A stretch of DNA of 58,387 nucleotides from assembly GCA_002292345.1 (NCBI GenBank), contig DBBT01000060.1:1-58387 (forward strand), given 5' to 3'. Positions within the stretch are counted from its first letter, which is position 1. Each line of letters starts with the position of its first letter. Origin of the DNA: Opitutia bacterium UBA977. Lineage in GTDB: Bacteria > Verrucomicrobiota > Verrucomicrobiia > Opitutales > Coraliomargaritaceae. Position numbers and translations under genes: made by a program. Shown here in pieces: positions 8,390-17,773 of this stretch. The notes below the pieces were generated by a model that did not search any database, was not told the origin of the DNA, and saw only the letters and a program-made list of their open reading frames with translations.

Positions 8390-9802
8390 ATGGAAACTAA
8401 ACTTCTCCTCATTAATCTCTCTTACATCGCTGCAGCGATTCTGTTCGTCTTCGGCATCAAGATGCTCGGTCGCGCCGACACCGCTCGCAAGGGCAACCAA
8501 ATCTCTTCCATCGGTATGGCGCTCGCAATCATTGTAACGCTGCTCAGCCAAGGTCTCGATTATAAGCTCGTACTCAGCGGTATCGCCGTCGGCTCCGTAA
8601 TCGGATTCATTGCCGCCAAGCGCGTGCAAATGACCGGCATGCCCGAACTGGTCGCCCTATTTAATGGCTTCGGCGGCCTCGCCTCACTGCTTGTCGGCTG
8701 GGCGGAGTTTCAACGCGCGTCCTACAAGACTCTAGCAGGGATCGACATTGCCAACATCGAGACCTTCACCGCAGTCGTCATCGTGCTGGCGATTTTGATC
8801 GGCGGCATCACTTTTACTGGTTCGCTCTACGCATGGGGCAAACTCTCCGGGAAGCTCGGTGGACGTGCCCTCACCTTCGGTGGACAAAAAGCATTCAATT
8901 CACTGCTCGCGCTCGGCATCATCGCCTGCGGCGCGATCTTCACGCTGGCTCCAACCGCAGAACTGGCTTACCCGATGCTCATCGCTGTGATCGTGCTCGC
9001 TTTACTACTCGGCATCTTCGCCATCATGCCAATCGGCGGCGGCGACATGCCAGTTGTTATTTCATTGCTCAACTCTTGCTCTGGTCTCGCGGCCTGTGCG
9101 GCGGGCTTTGTGATCGAGAACAACGTGCTGATCGTCGCAGGCTGCTTAGTCGGCGCGTCCGGCCTGATTTTGACTATTATCATGTGTAAAGCAATGAACC
9201 GCACTTTAGTGAATGTGCTGTTTTCTAGCTTTGGCGCCTCCACCCAAGTCACTGGCAGTGCGAGCACTGGCGAAATGAAACCAGTATCGGTTGAGGATGC
9301 TTACTACATTCTCGAAGCTGCTAAGAATGTGATCGTCATCCCTGGCTACGGTATGGCCGTCGCACAAGCCCAGCACGCAGTCAAAGAACTCGGCGAAGCA
9401 CTCGAATCCAACGACTGTGAAGTACGCTTTGCAATTCACCCAGTCGCGGGGCGTATGCCAGGCCACATGAACGTGCTACTCGCCGAAGCCGACGTACCGT
9501 ATGAGCAACTCGTCGAAATGGACGATGTGAATCCTACAATTGAAATGGTCGACGTGGCCATTGTGATCGGCGCCAATGATGTGGTGAACCCAGCCGCGGC
9601 CGACGATCCAGCAAGCCCGATTTACGGCATGCCGATTATTAACGCGCACAAGGCAAAGACGACTTTCTGCCTCAAGCGCGGCAAAGGCGCTGGCTTTTCT
9701 GGCTTAGAAAATGCGTTATTTACTGCACCGAACAGCCGCATGATTTATGGCGACGCCAAAGCAACAGTCAGCGGCTTAGTCGCTCAGTTCAAGGACAGCT
9801 AA
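8390..9802 (+). CDS. pntB: NAD(P) transhydrogenase beta subunit
   Basis: This 470-aa subunit combines about eight to nine membrane helices (residues 1-270) with a C-terminal NADP(H)-binding domain III marked by VIVIPGYGMAVAQAQHAVKE (about residues 312-331), GRMPGHMNVLLAEADVPY and ANDVVNPAA. It binds NADP and couples hydride transfer to proton movement, giving NADPH for biosynthesis. The start codon is formed by the last repeat unit of the preceding array, so array changes could affect translation of this gene. No Shine-Dalgarno sequence is seen. Confidence 0.95.
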   Translation: METKLLLINLSYIAAAILFVFGIKMLGRADTARKGNQISSIGMALAIIVTLLSQGLDYKLVLSGIAVGSVIGFIAAKRVQMTGMPELVALFNGFGGLASLLVGWAEFQRASYKTLAGIDIANIETFTAVVIVLAILIGGITFTGSLYAWGKLSGKLGGRALTFGGQKAFNSLLALGIIACGAIFTLAPTAELAYPMLIAVIVLALLLGIFAIMPIGGGDMPVVISLLNSCSGLAACAAGFVIENNVLIVAGCLVGASGLILTIIMCKAMNRTLVNVLFSSFGASTQVTGSASTGEMKPVSVEDAYYILEAAKNVIVIPGYGMAVAQAQHAVKELGEALESNDCEVRFAIHPVAGRMPGHMNVLLAEADVPYEQLVEMDDVNPTIEMVDVAIVIGANDVVNPAAADDPASPIYGMPIINAHKAKTTFCLKRGKGAGFSGLENALFTAPNSRMIYGDAKATVSGLVAQFKDS

Positions 9803-9824
9803 CACCGCACTAGACGCGGAGTGA

Positions 9825-9925
9825 CGACCTGCGGTCGAGTGAAAGTGATTAGTGTGAATAGGTAAAAATTAGAAGCGGCGTTCAGCCGCTTGGCTCAGCC
9901 ATGAAAAAGCGGCTGTAAGCCGCTT
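9825..9925. repeat. REP-like hairpin cluster
   Basis: Between the convergent pntB and sufT genes lie three hairpins: CGACC-TGC-GGTCG (9825-9837) and two copies of the same 7-bp stem AAGCGGC/GCCGCTT with 5-nt loops (9873-9891 and 9907-9925), 15 bp apart. The second is followed by CTACT. Two identical stems in a convergent gap are typical of REP/BIME-type elements. They may also slow transcription from both sides, though no T-runs are present. Confidence 0.7.
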
Positions 9926-9969
9926 CTACTGCGAACTGACACTCCTCACCCTCACTCCGCCTAAGGCGA

Positions 9970-10536
9970 TCACTCTAAACCTAATTTAGCACGTCCGGCA
10001 TCAGAAATCATATGCGGCGTCCATGGTGGATCCCATACGATATCGACTTGAGCACCAGACACATTCTTGAGCGCCTCGATGCGAGTCTTGGCATCATCCG
10101 CAATGACTGGGCCCATGCCACACCCCTGCGCGGTCAGTGTCATTTTCACACTGATTGCATGCTTACCGTCGGCATCAGCCGCAGCGACCTGCATATCATA
10201 GATGAGTCCAAGATCGACAATGTTGACCGGGATCTCTGGATCAAAACAGCTCTTCATCGCCTCCCAGACTTGCTCGTCACTAAAAGGCGCATCGCTCTGC
10301 TCGGCTTCGGCAGCCTCGGCGACGGCCTTAAGCTCCGCCTGTGCGGCCGTGCCTAGGGCATCCCAATCTTTACTCGAAAGACGAAACAGACCGGAATCTG
10401 TGCGGATCGTCACCGTGCCTCCAAGCGCCTGGGAAATCACTGCACGCGTACCAGTTGGCAGCACTTGTTCCTCCCCCGCAGGAATCACCGTGGCAGTTGT
10501 ATCGCGAACTAGTGTCAATTCTTCGTTAAAATTCAT
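9970..10536 (-). CDS. sufT: SufT-like Fe-S assembly protein (MIP18/DUF59 domain)
   Basis: Members of this family help mature iron-sulfur proteins. The C-terminal half has the DUF59 signatures DPEIPVNIVDLGLIYDMQV and LTAQGCGMGP with its conserved Cys, and ends in DIVWDPPWTPHMISDAGRAKLG. The N-terminal 90 residues match the extra domain of the SufT form (TLVRDTTATVIPAGEEQVLP). The start was set at ATG 10536 (MNFNEELTL), which begins at the conserved region and has AGGG upstream; a longer frame to 10581 exists. It is a single gene, apart from any suf operon, but an A-type Fe-S carrier is encoded at 22096-22473. Confidence 0.85.
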   Translation of the reverse strand: MNFNEELTLVRDTTATVIPAGEEQVLPTGTRAVISQALGGTVTIRTDSGLFRLSSKDWDALGTAAQAELKAVAEAAEAEQSDAPFSDEQVWEAMKSCFDPEIPVNIVDLGLIYDMQVAAADADGKHAISVKMTLTAQGCGMGPVIADDAKTRIEALKNVSGAQVDIVWDPPWTPHMISDAGRAKLGLE

Positions 10537-10713
10537 AAACCCTACAACAGCCAGATTCCAACTCTTGTCAATAAACGTCACTCCAAGAACGCATACAGGA
10601 TGTTTTTTCGTTTAACTCTTTGACTAAAAAACTTGGCAATCAGAACAAGTACTTCACGATCCAGTATTCTTATTCACAGTTCCTAAAGTTATTTTCATAC
10701 CGATCTCCTCCAC

Positions 10714-12006
10714 ATGTATCAATCGTTTGCTCTGGTATTTCGCCAATTCTTTTTTGTATTACTCTGCGCACTGCCACTATCAAGTCAGGCAGCCCCCACA
10801 AAAGAAGCACCGCTCGATCTCAGCATCATCGAGCAAAGCGATACGCTGCGTCCCTATATGACGCCCCAGCAGCAGATGACATACGCCAACGCGTTGCAGA
10901 TTATTAAGCAGGGCCAGTCTGACATTCGCAGTGGTGAAAACCTCCAAGCACAGAGGCCCACTACCCTGAACCCAAACAAAGATTTAAAACCCCTCCATGA
11001 ACGCGGAGAGCTAATGGTCAAACAAGGACAAGCGAAAGTCCGCTTAGCTCAGCAGCAAATGATCGAGCTATTGACTGCAGTACAAGATCAGCAGATCAAT
11101 AATCAAGCGGTCACAGCGGAGAAATATAGTTTCGAACTGATCGAACAAACGTATCAGATCGCGATTGAACAAGCCGCAATGCAAACACTCGAAAACTGCC
11201 GCAATGCCGGCTACACCAACATCTTCTACGATGGCCTGTACATTATAACAGAGCTACAAAGCAGCAAAGCCTTACCAGAAGTACACAATGCCACCTACGA
11301 CACCTTCATCCAAGCAGACGGCACGCAATTCACTGTCAAAGTGCCTCTCAGCCTAAAACTAGTAAAAGACGAAACAACTGCAGAATATACCTTTCGATAC
11401 GATAATGAGTCGGTCTTTGAAGGCGAAAAAGTCGCTTTACTCGCAATCGAAGTGATCGCACCAGGCAGTGGGTCGGAAGCCCTACTATCCGTGCGTGGAC
11501 TTGACTTGAATACACAGCGACTAATCAGCAGTGTTTTGTTTTACATCGCTGATGCTAGTCAGGTGCTGTCACCGACTGCAGCAGCACCTATCATTGGTGT
11601 AGAGTCCACGACCGAAGCGTTAAATACTCCGACGGCGACTGCAGTCGTAACGCCCCCACGCACGGTCCCCGTAAGCGTCATAGTCAACGATTCAAATCAG
11701 TTAATCGAAAAGCTTTCAGGCCTGGCCAATCCCTATTTTTTTGAAACAGTCACCACAGGCAATTCGACGGCACAATCCGTACTAATCGCAGACCTGATCA
11801 AAGACACGCTCTTAAACAACTCAGCACTCTTACTCGTAGAAAGTGACTACATCCAACGCAGCTACTTAGGAACCGAAGCCCTCTCGAGTTCCGCCACTGC
11901 CACTTTGACGATCACGTCAAATGCAGATAACGATTATACAATGATTGCCGAAGCTCACGAAAACGACCGCTCACTAGAAATCGGTACAGTGACGCTGCAC
12001 TTCTGA
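10714..12006 (+). CDS. Unknown exported protein, 430 aa
   Basis: No family was recognised. The first 25 residues are a signal peptide (hydrophobic core FFFVLLCALPLSS, cleavage likely after SQA). Residues 30-140 are Gln-rich and helical with several Gln-Gln pairs; the middle (150-260) looks like a beta-rich domain; a Thr/Pro/Ala linker (about 290-325) leads to a C-terminal domain that ends in beta-type sequence (GTVTLHF). It is probably periplasmic or outer-membrane associated. It stands alone between sufT (divergent) and the saccharopine-dehydrogenase-like gene, 100 bp before the latter. Confidence 0.6.
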   Translation: MYQSFALVFRQFFFVLLCALPLSSQAAPTKEAPLDLSIIEQSDTLRPYMTPQQQMTYANALQIIKQGQSDIRSGENLQAQRPTTLNPNKDLKPLHERGELMVKQGQAKVRLAQQQMIELLTAVQDQQINNQAVTAEKYSFELIEQTYQIAIEQAAMQTLENCRNAGYTNIFYDGLYIITELQSSKALPEVHNATYDTFIQADGTQFTVKVPLSLKLVKDETTAEYTFRYDNESVFEGEKVALLAIEVIAPGSGSEALLSVRGLDLNTQRLISSVLFYIADASQVLSPTAAAPIIGVESTTEALNTPTATAVVTPPRTVPVSVIVNDSNQLIEKLSGLANPYFFETVTTGNSTAQSVLIADLIKDTLLNNSALLLVESDYIQRSYLGTEALSSSATATLTITSNADNDYTMIAEAHENDRSLEIGTVTLHF

Positions 12007-12106
12007 GGGCATGAACGCGGGCTTCACGAAGTGATTTCATCAAGTCTTATCAGGATGCACTAAATACGCTTGAAGAGTCGAACTAAGTACACATCAAGCT
12101 TTTCAT

Positions 12107-13306
12107 ATGCCTAAAGTAATTATTATCGGTGCCGGTGGAGTAGGTAATGTCGTCGCACACAAATGCGCCCAGCTACCTAAAATTTTCAAAGAGATTGTAC
12201 TCGCCTCTCGAACAGTCTCAAAATGCGACGCAATAGCCAAAGACGTTGAAGCCAAACAAGGACGCACCATACGCACCGCAGCGATTAATGCTGACGATGT
12301 GGTGGCGACGACTGCATTTCTCAAAGAAGAAAAGCCACAACTCTTGATCAACGTCGCGCTGCCCTACCAAGACTTGCCACTGATGGATGCCTGCCTCGCC
12401 GCGGGCATCGACTACCTTGACACGGCCAACTACGAGCCACTCGACGAAGCGAAATTTGAATACAAATGGCAATGGGACTATCAGGATCGCTTCAAAGAAG
12501 CTGGCCTAACAGCTCTACTCGGCTCCGGCTTTGATCCAGGTGTGACCAACATGTTTTGCGCCTACGCGCAGAAGCATCTATTCGACGAGATCGAGACGAT
12601 TGATATCCTCGATGCCAACGCGGGCGACCACGGCCACCACTTCGCGACCAACTTCAACCCGGAGATCAACATCCGCGAAATTACAGCGAATGGTCGCTAC
12701 TGGGAAGAAGGCGAATGGAAAGAAGTTGAAGCAATGAGCGTGCATCAAGTTTATGACTTCCCAGTCGTCGGAAAACAGGACGCCTACCTGCTCTATCACG
12801 AAGAACTCGAATCACTGTCCCAAAATATTAAAGGTCTCAAGCGTATCCGTTTTTGGATGACCTTCTCACAGAAGTATCTCACTCACTTGCGCGTGTTAGA
12901 AAATGTCGGCATGACCTCGATCGAACCGATTGAGGTGAATGGCGTAAAAATCGCGCCGATCGAATTTCTCAGTAAAGTTCTACCCGACCCAAGTAGCCTC
13001 GGCCCTCGCACGAAGGGTAAGACCTGCATTGGGTGTGACATCGTCGGCATCAAGGACGGCCACAAGAAGCGCATCTTTATCTACAATTCCTGCGACCACC
13101 AAGAGTGCTACCAGGAAGTCTCCAGCCAAGCAATCAGCTACACCACCGGCGTGCCTGCGATGATTGGCGCCCAGATGATCCTACGCGGCCTATGGAACGA
13201 ACCCGGCGTCTGGAACATGGAGCAGAACGATCCCGATCCATTTATGGAAGAGCTTAACAAGCGCGGCTTGCCGTGGCAAGTGATTGACCTACCATTGGAA
13301 GGATAG
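12107..13306 (+). CDS. Saccharopine dehydrogenase family protein, probable carboxynorspermidine synthase
   Basis: The 399-aa protein starts with a Rossmann motif VIIIGAGGVGNVVAHKCAQ and has the LINVALPYQDLPLMDACLAAG and GSGFDPGVTN motifs of the carboxynorspermidine/carboxyspermidine dehydrogenase branch of the LYS1 superfamily. That enzyme reductively joins aspartate semialdehyde to a diamine, giving carboxynorspermidine or carboxyspermidine for polyamine synthesis. Its usual partner, the decarboxylase NspC, is not adjacent. A saccharopine-dehydrogenase role in lysine metabolism is the main alternative and less likely. The gene is convergent with the repeat protein at 13346. Confidence 0.8.
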   Translation: MPKVIIIGAGGVGNVVAHKCAQLPKIFKEIVLASRTVSKCDAIAKDVEAKQGRTIRTAAINADDVVATTAFLKEEKPQLLINVALPYQDLPLMDACLAAGIDYLDTANYEPLDEAKFEYKWQWDYQDRFKEAGLTALLGSGFDPGVTNMFCAYAQKHLFDEIETIDILDANAGDHGHHFATNFNPEINIREITANGRYWEEGEWKEVEAMSVHQVYDFPVVGKQDAYLLYHEELESLSQNIKGLKRIRFWMTFSQKYLTHLRVLENVGMTSIEPIEVNGVKIAPIEFLSKVLPDPSSLGPRTKGKTCIGCDIVGIKDGHKKRIFIYNSCDHQECYQEVSSQAISYTTGVPAMIGAQMILRGLWNEPGVWNMEQNDPDPFMEELNKRGLPWQVIDLPLEG

Positions 13307-13345
13307 ACTCAAGTGTTAATTCTCGAGACTACTTCTGTGTCCCGA

Positions 13346-15313
13346 TCACTTTTCTTTCGCATTTTCGATTATGTCCAAGAGCGGCTTTTTCTCAGCCGCC
13401 TCAAGATCAGCTTCTGTCACGGCATCATATGCAGCATTAAGATCGACTTTGATCCACTCTCGTAGGCTTTCGTTCAAAGTATTTTTGCGCTTTTTTTCGT
13501 CACTGACGGTCGATGCCCAAATGAAACCTGCCTCCGGATCGGTCTTCGAAATACTCCTCACCAAAGTTTCCACCGAACTATCGCGCTTCGGCCCTTTATC
13601 TAGCGTAGATATCCATTCAGAAGCCGCCATCGGGTCGTGCTGCACATAGTTACGAGCCACTGAACCATACAAATTGGCGCCCTCATTCTCATCAACACCC
13701 TCCGGAAGTTGATCAAGCCAAGTAACTGCTTCAGCTGGATCTTGCCGCGACCACTCATGAAAACCGTCTCTTAGGAAGTTCTGTTGCTTATGTTCAACAA
13801 CTGAGGTCTCCAAATAAGCCAAGGCTGCGTTTGGATCAGCCTGCATCCAATTCTTATACACACTTTGAAGAGCTCGCTCGCGCGCATTCTCATCACTCAA
13901 CGAATCCGCCCAAAGCAACGCGCCCTCTTGATCATACTTCGACCAGTCGCTCACAATTCCCGAAGCCAGCTTACGCTGAATTTCGGGATCCTCCGAACTC
14001 GCCACTAAAGAGCGGATACCATCAGATCCATCGCGCGTGAGTCTCCAGCTCATACCCTGAAGAACACGATCTTTCTCGTCCACATCGCCCATGCTCTGAG
14101 CAAAGTTAATTGCTGCCACTGGATCACGCTCCGCCAATTGTCGCGCATAATTCTTCAGCGCATTCATCCGCGCATTCCCAGCAGGTAGATTCAAAACAAA
14201 AGCCTCTGCCCGAGCAGGGTCGGCCTGCACCAGCGAACGAATCACATCACCCACTTTAGCATCATAAGACTGCCCCTTTGCAACCTCGCCCACCCAATCA
14301 TACACCTCAAGTATTTCATCAAAATCTTTCTGCCACCCCAAATTGCCCAGCGATATATTTTCAATAACTTCTTGACGCTCCATCGGATCGGTCTTCGAAG
14401 CGATGAATTCTTTGGCGGCATCAAAATCCCTATTTAATAAATTTCGGTAAACCTCTTTCCTCGAATTGTATATTGTGCCATTCATCGGCAGCGAATCAAG
14501 CCATCCCAGCGCTGCAATCGAGTCTTCTTGTATCCAATTTTGCAATGCGCCCGACAACGCCTTAACTTTCTCAGGCCCATCCGGAAGATTCAAAGCCGAC
14601 TCTCGCGCCGCCTCCGGTTCAGTATTCGCCCAGCTTTCATAAATATTACCCATCAACCAATCTGCCCGATGTCCCATCGCACTCATCTCAGTTGCCATTT
14701 CGATAGCCCCCTGTGGGTTAGTATTCGCCACGATTCGAATGACACTCTGCATCGCACTTAGCTGAGTGCGGGGATTCGCTAATTGTAAAACCGAGGCATA
14801 TGCTGCCGTCGGATCTTCCTTCGCCCACACACTATAAAACAAATTGCGCAAGCTCCGCTGCTGGTCATCCGGCTGCGATTCGAGATAAGCCAACATCCCT
14901 AGAGAATCTGTCGCAACCCACTTCGTCGCCAAAATCAGCTGTGCAGTCCAACGTAAGCTACCTTGATACTTCTGGATCGCTGTCATCAAAGTGCCAAAGT
15001 CCTCTGATGAGCTATCCCTCATCCGATCCAGTAAAACACTTAATTGCTCCAAGGGCTCCATCTCTACCAAAGCAGTAAGCCATTCCGGAGTGTCGCCCGT
15101 CGCATCTGCCACAGTTTGCTCCGCCACGGTCAGGTCTTCCGCCTCTGGAACATTCGTCTCAGACTTACTAGACGCCACCGCAGAGCTCTCTACGTTACCA
15201 GACGCCCGCGTCGCTTGCGAAGTACCCTCTCTATTGCTGGCAGCAGGCCTCGCAATAAACCATCCACCAATCAAACCAACCAAGAGGGCTAGAATTGGAA
15301 TAAAAAACTTCAT
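13346..15313 (-). CDS. Large helical-repeat envelope protein
   Basis: The 655-aa protein has an N-terminal signal anchor (KFFIPILALLVGLIGGWFIA, residues 2-21), a Ser/Ala/Glu-rich linker to about residue 85, and then about 13 degenerate helical repeats of roughly 35 residues. Each repeat contains a W-x3-DP-x-AA-x3-W/L core and a LP-x5-R element, for example WAKEDPTAA, WIQEDSIAA, WMQADPNAA, WSRQDPAEA and WIKVDLNAA. This resembles TPR/Sel1-like or HEAT-like solenoids that bind partner proteins. No function is known to me. It is transcribed alone, downstream of the cysN terminator. Confidence 0.7.
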   Translation of the reverse strand: MKFFIPILALLVGLIGGWFIARPAASNREGTSQATRASGNVESSAVASSKSETNVPEAEDLTVAEQTVADATGDTPEWLTALVEMEPLEQLSVLLDRMRDSSSEDFGTLMTAIQKYQGSLRWTAQLILATKWVATDSLGMLAYLESQPDDQQRSLRNLFYSVWAKEDPTAAYASVLQLANPRTQLSAMQSVIRIVANTNPQGAIEMATEMSAMGHRADWLMGNIYESWANTEPEAARESALNLPDGPEKVKALSGALQNWIQEDSIAALGWLDSLPMNGTIYNSRKEVYRNLLNRDFDAAKEFIASKTDPMERQEVIENISLGNLGWQKDFDEILEVYDWVGEVAKGQSYDAKVGDVIRSLVQADPARAEAFVLNLPAGNARMNALKNYARQLAERDPVAAINFAQSMGDVDEKDRVLQGMSWRLTRDGSDGIRSLVASSEDPEIQRKLASGIVSDWSKYDQEGALLWADSLSDENARERALQSVYKNWMQADPNAALAYLETSVVEHKQQNFLRDGFHEWSRQDPAEAVTWLDQLPEGVDENEGANLYGSVARNYVQHDPMAASEWISTLDKGPKRDSSVETLVRSISKTDPEAGFIWASTVSDEKKRKNTLNESLREWIKVDLNAAYDAVTEADLEAAEKKPLLDIIENAKEK

Positions 15314-15388
15314 AACGTCACGTAAAAAAGAACAAAAACAGATCGCAAGTGTTGGTTTGTGAAGACGCAGCAGCGATTCGCTCCTTAC

Positions 15389-15426
15389 AAAAACAAAAAA
15401 GAACGAGGCACATTATAGTAACCTCG
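15389..15426 (-). terminator. Probable terminator of the cys operon
   Basis: On the minus strand, CGAGG (complement of 15422-15426) and CCTCG (complement of 15404-15408) form a 5-bp stem with a 13-nt loop, followed by a T-rich run (TTCTTTTTTG, then TTTTTG). It lies 29 bp after the cysN stop. The stem is short, so strength is uncertain. Confidence 0.6.
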
Positions 15427-15454
15427 GCATTTTTGTTTAGAATTGTTCGAGCGT

Positions 15455-16735
15455 TTAAATAATCATGCCCGCCGCGACAGTGGCGTTGGTTAATTCATCA
15501 ATCAGCACGAAGCTGCCGGTGATACGGTTGGACTTGTAGCTGTCGGCAATCAGCGGAGCAGATGTGCGAACTTTGATACGACCGATATCATTCAGGCTGA
15601 AGGTCAAATCGTCTTCGACCTTATGCAGCGTGTTAATATTTACCTTGTAGCAGACCTCAGTCACAATCGCTTTCACTTCCTTCGTCGTATGACGCAGGAT
15701 GAATTTACCACTGCCTGAAAGCTTTTTGCCAGAATCAAACCAGCAGATCATCGCATCAATATCTTGAGTCGGCTCTGGCTGATTATTCGCTTTAACGAGC
15801 ATATCGCCGCGAGATATATCGATCTCATCTTCGAGTGTGATCGTTGCAGACATTGGCGCGAAGACTTCCGCTTGAGGGCCGTCCATCGATTCGATTGCTT
15901 TAATCTTCGAAGTGAAGCCTGAAGGTAGCACAGTGACATCGTCGCCAGGCTTAAACACACCACCAGCCACACGACCTGCGAAACCGCGGAAGTCATGATA
16001 CTTATCGGAATGCGGCCTAATAACCCACTGCACGGGGAAGCGTGCTTCGACATGATTCTCATCGGCACCGATATAAACAGTTTCCAGATGGTAAAGCAGC
16101 GTCGGGCCTTGATACCACGGCATGTTCTCTGACTTATCGACGATGTTATCACCGATAAGCGCACTCGCGGGAATGAAAGTCACCTCGACAATGTTATCCA
16201 AGCGCGATGCAAACTGCTTAAAGTCGGCAACGATCTTATTGAAGACATTTTCATCCCAATCGACCAAGTCCATCTTGTTCACACACACAACGACGTGTTG
16301 AATGCGAAGCAAGTTGGCAATAAATGAGTGACGGCAAGTCTGCTCGATCACACCCTTGCGGGCATCAATCAACACGATCGCTAGATTCGCAGTGGACGCA
16401 CCTGTCACCATGTTACGGGTGTACTGAATGTGCCCTGGAGTATCGGCAATGATGAACTTTCGCTTTGGTGTGGCAAAATAGCGGTAGGCCACGTCAATCG
16501 TGATGCCCTGCTCGCGCTCCGCACGCAGACCATCGGTCAGCAGTGCTAGGTTTACATTTTCGTCGCCACGCGCCTTGGAGCTTTCCTCCATGGCCTCCAT
16601 CTGGTCTTCGAAAATTGCCTTACTATCGTAAAGTAAGCGGCCTATCAATGTGCTTTTACCGTCGTCAACTGAACCAGCAGTAGTAAACCGCAGTAAGTCC
16701 ATATCGAGGTATCCTGAATTATTATCTTCGCTCAT
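15455..16735 (-). CDS. cysN: Sulfate adenylyltransferase, large GTPase subunit
   Basis: With CysD this protein makes adenosine 5'-phosphosulfate (APS) from ATP and sulfate, driven by GTP hydrolysis. The 426-aa protein has all GTPase motifs: G1 GSVDDGKST (21-29), G3 DTPGH (98-102) and G4 NKMD (about 152), then two beta-barrel domains like EF-Tu. The length fits stand-alone CysN without a fused kinase; the kinase is a separate gene (cysC) in the same operon. It is last in the order cysC-cysD-cysN. The cysD-cysN gap contains a heptamer array. Confidence 0.95.
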   Translation of the reverse strand: MSEDNNSGYLDMDLLRFTTAGSVDDGKSTLIGRLLYDSKAIFEDQMEAMEESSKARGDENVNLALLTDGLRAEREQGITIDVAYRYFATPKRKFIIADTPGHIQYTRNMVTGASTANLAIVLIDARKGVIEQTCRHSFIANLLRIQHVVVCVNKMDLVDWDENVFNKIVADFKQFASRLDNIVEVTFIPASALIGDNIVDKSENMPWYQGPTLLYHLETVYIGADENHVEARFPVQWVIRPHSDKYHDFRGFAGRVAGGVFKPGDDVTVLPSGFTSKIKAIESMDGPQAEVFAPMSATITLEDEIDISRGDMLVKANNQPEPTQDIDAMICWFDSGKKLSGSGKFILRHTTKEVKAIVTEVCYKVNINTLHKVEDDLTFSLNDIGRIKVRTSAPLIADSYKSNRITGSFVLIDELTNATVAAGMII

Positions 16736-16749
16736 GTTATTAAAAAGTT

Positions 16750-16777
16750 GTTAGGTGTTCTGTTTTCAGTTTCCGGT
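16750..16777 (+). repeat. Short heptamer array between cysD and cysN
   Basis: Four 7-base units ending mostly in GT (GTTAGGT and GTTCTGT are the first two) run without a break in the 94-bp cysD-cysN gap. Further right, around 16796-16808, the sequence turns into a partial inverted copy (AACCGGGAAAC against GTTTCCGGTT at 16769-16778), again giving a loose palindrome. Confidence 0.5.
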
Positions 16778-16829
16778 TAAAATCAGCTATTAACTCAGAA
16801 CCGGGAAACGATTAACTGGTAAGCTGGGT

Positions 16830-17738
16830 TTAAAAGTAGCCTTGCTTCTTACGGTCTTCCATTGCGGTTTCAGAACGTTTGTCATCGGCACGTGTGCCAC
16901 GCTCGGTTTGACGAGCCGCAGCGACCTCGTCGATGATATCGTCGAGGTTATCGGCAGTCGAGAGGCATGCACCTGTGCAGGTCGCGTCACCAATCGTGCG
17001 GAAACGAACGACCATCTTCTCAACTTTTTCACCCGGGAGCAGTTCGATAAAATCACATACGCCCATGATCACACCATCACGCACGAAGCAATCACGCTCG
17101 TGTGAAAAGTAGAGATGTGGTAGTTCAATATTCTCGGCCTTGATGTATTGCCAGATGTCCATCTCCGTCCAGTTACTGAGCGGAAAGACACGAAATTGTT
17201 CACCGTGGCCCTTGCGTCCATTGAAGATATTCCACAGCTCGGGGCGTTGATTTTTCGGATCCCATTGACCGAAGGCATCACGATGCGAGAAAAAGCGCTC
17301 TTTCGCGCGGGCTTTTTCTTCGTCGCGACGACCACCACCAAGCGCGGCGTCAAACTTGTTTTTTTCAATGCCTTCGAGCAGCGCGACGGTCTGTAATCCA
17401 TTACGGCTGGCACGTGGCCCTTTTTCTTCCACGACCTTGCCCTCATCAATCGATTCCTGAACCGAAGCGACGATTAATTCCGCCCCGAGCGCGGCGACAT
17501 ACTTGTCGCGAAACGCCATTGTCTCTGGAAAGTTATGGCCCGTATCGACGTGCATCAACTGAAACGGCAGCTTGGCAGGCCAGAAAGCCTTCTTCGCGAG
17601 GTGCGCCATAACAATGGAGTCTTTGCCACCGGAAAAGAGCAGGACTGGTTTCTCAAACTGTGCAGCAGTCTCGCGAAGAATATAAATTGCTTCGGACTCG
17701 AGCTGTTTGAGGTGCGTGATTGTGTAATCGTTATGCAT
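16830..17738 (-). CDS. cysD: Sulfate adenylyltransferase, small subunit
   Basis: CysD is the catalytic subunit of ATP sulfurylase, forming APS from sulfate and ATP. The 302-aa protein belongs to the PP-loop (PAPS reductase-like) fold: the ATP PP-loop is SGGKDS at 36-41, followed by FQLMHVDTGHNFPE and the conserved C-terminal RFRTIGDATCTGA. The tail ERGTRADDKRSETAMEDRKKQGYF is typical of CysD. The length is normal. It is the middle gene of the operon, 35 bp after cysC. Confidence 0.96.
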   Translation of the reverse strand: MHNDYTITHLKQLESEAIYILRETAAQFEKPVLLFSGGKDSIVMAHLAKKAFWPAKLPFQLMHVDTGHNFPETMAFRDKYVAALGAELIVASVQESIDEGKVVEEKGPRASRNGLQTVALLEGIEKNKFDAALGGGRRDEEKARAKERFFSHRDAFGQWDPKNQRPELWNIFNGRKGHGEQFRVFPLSNWTEMDIWQYIKAENIELPHLYFSHERDCFVRDGVIMGVCDFIELLPGEKVEKMVVRFRTIGDATCTGACLSTADNLDDIIDEVAAARQTERGTRADDKRSETAMEDRKKQGYF

Positions 17739-17773
17739 CGTTCTATTTTGGAATTTATAAGAAAAATTAGGAT

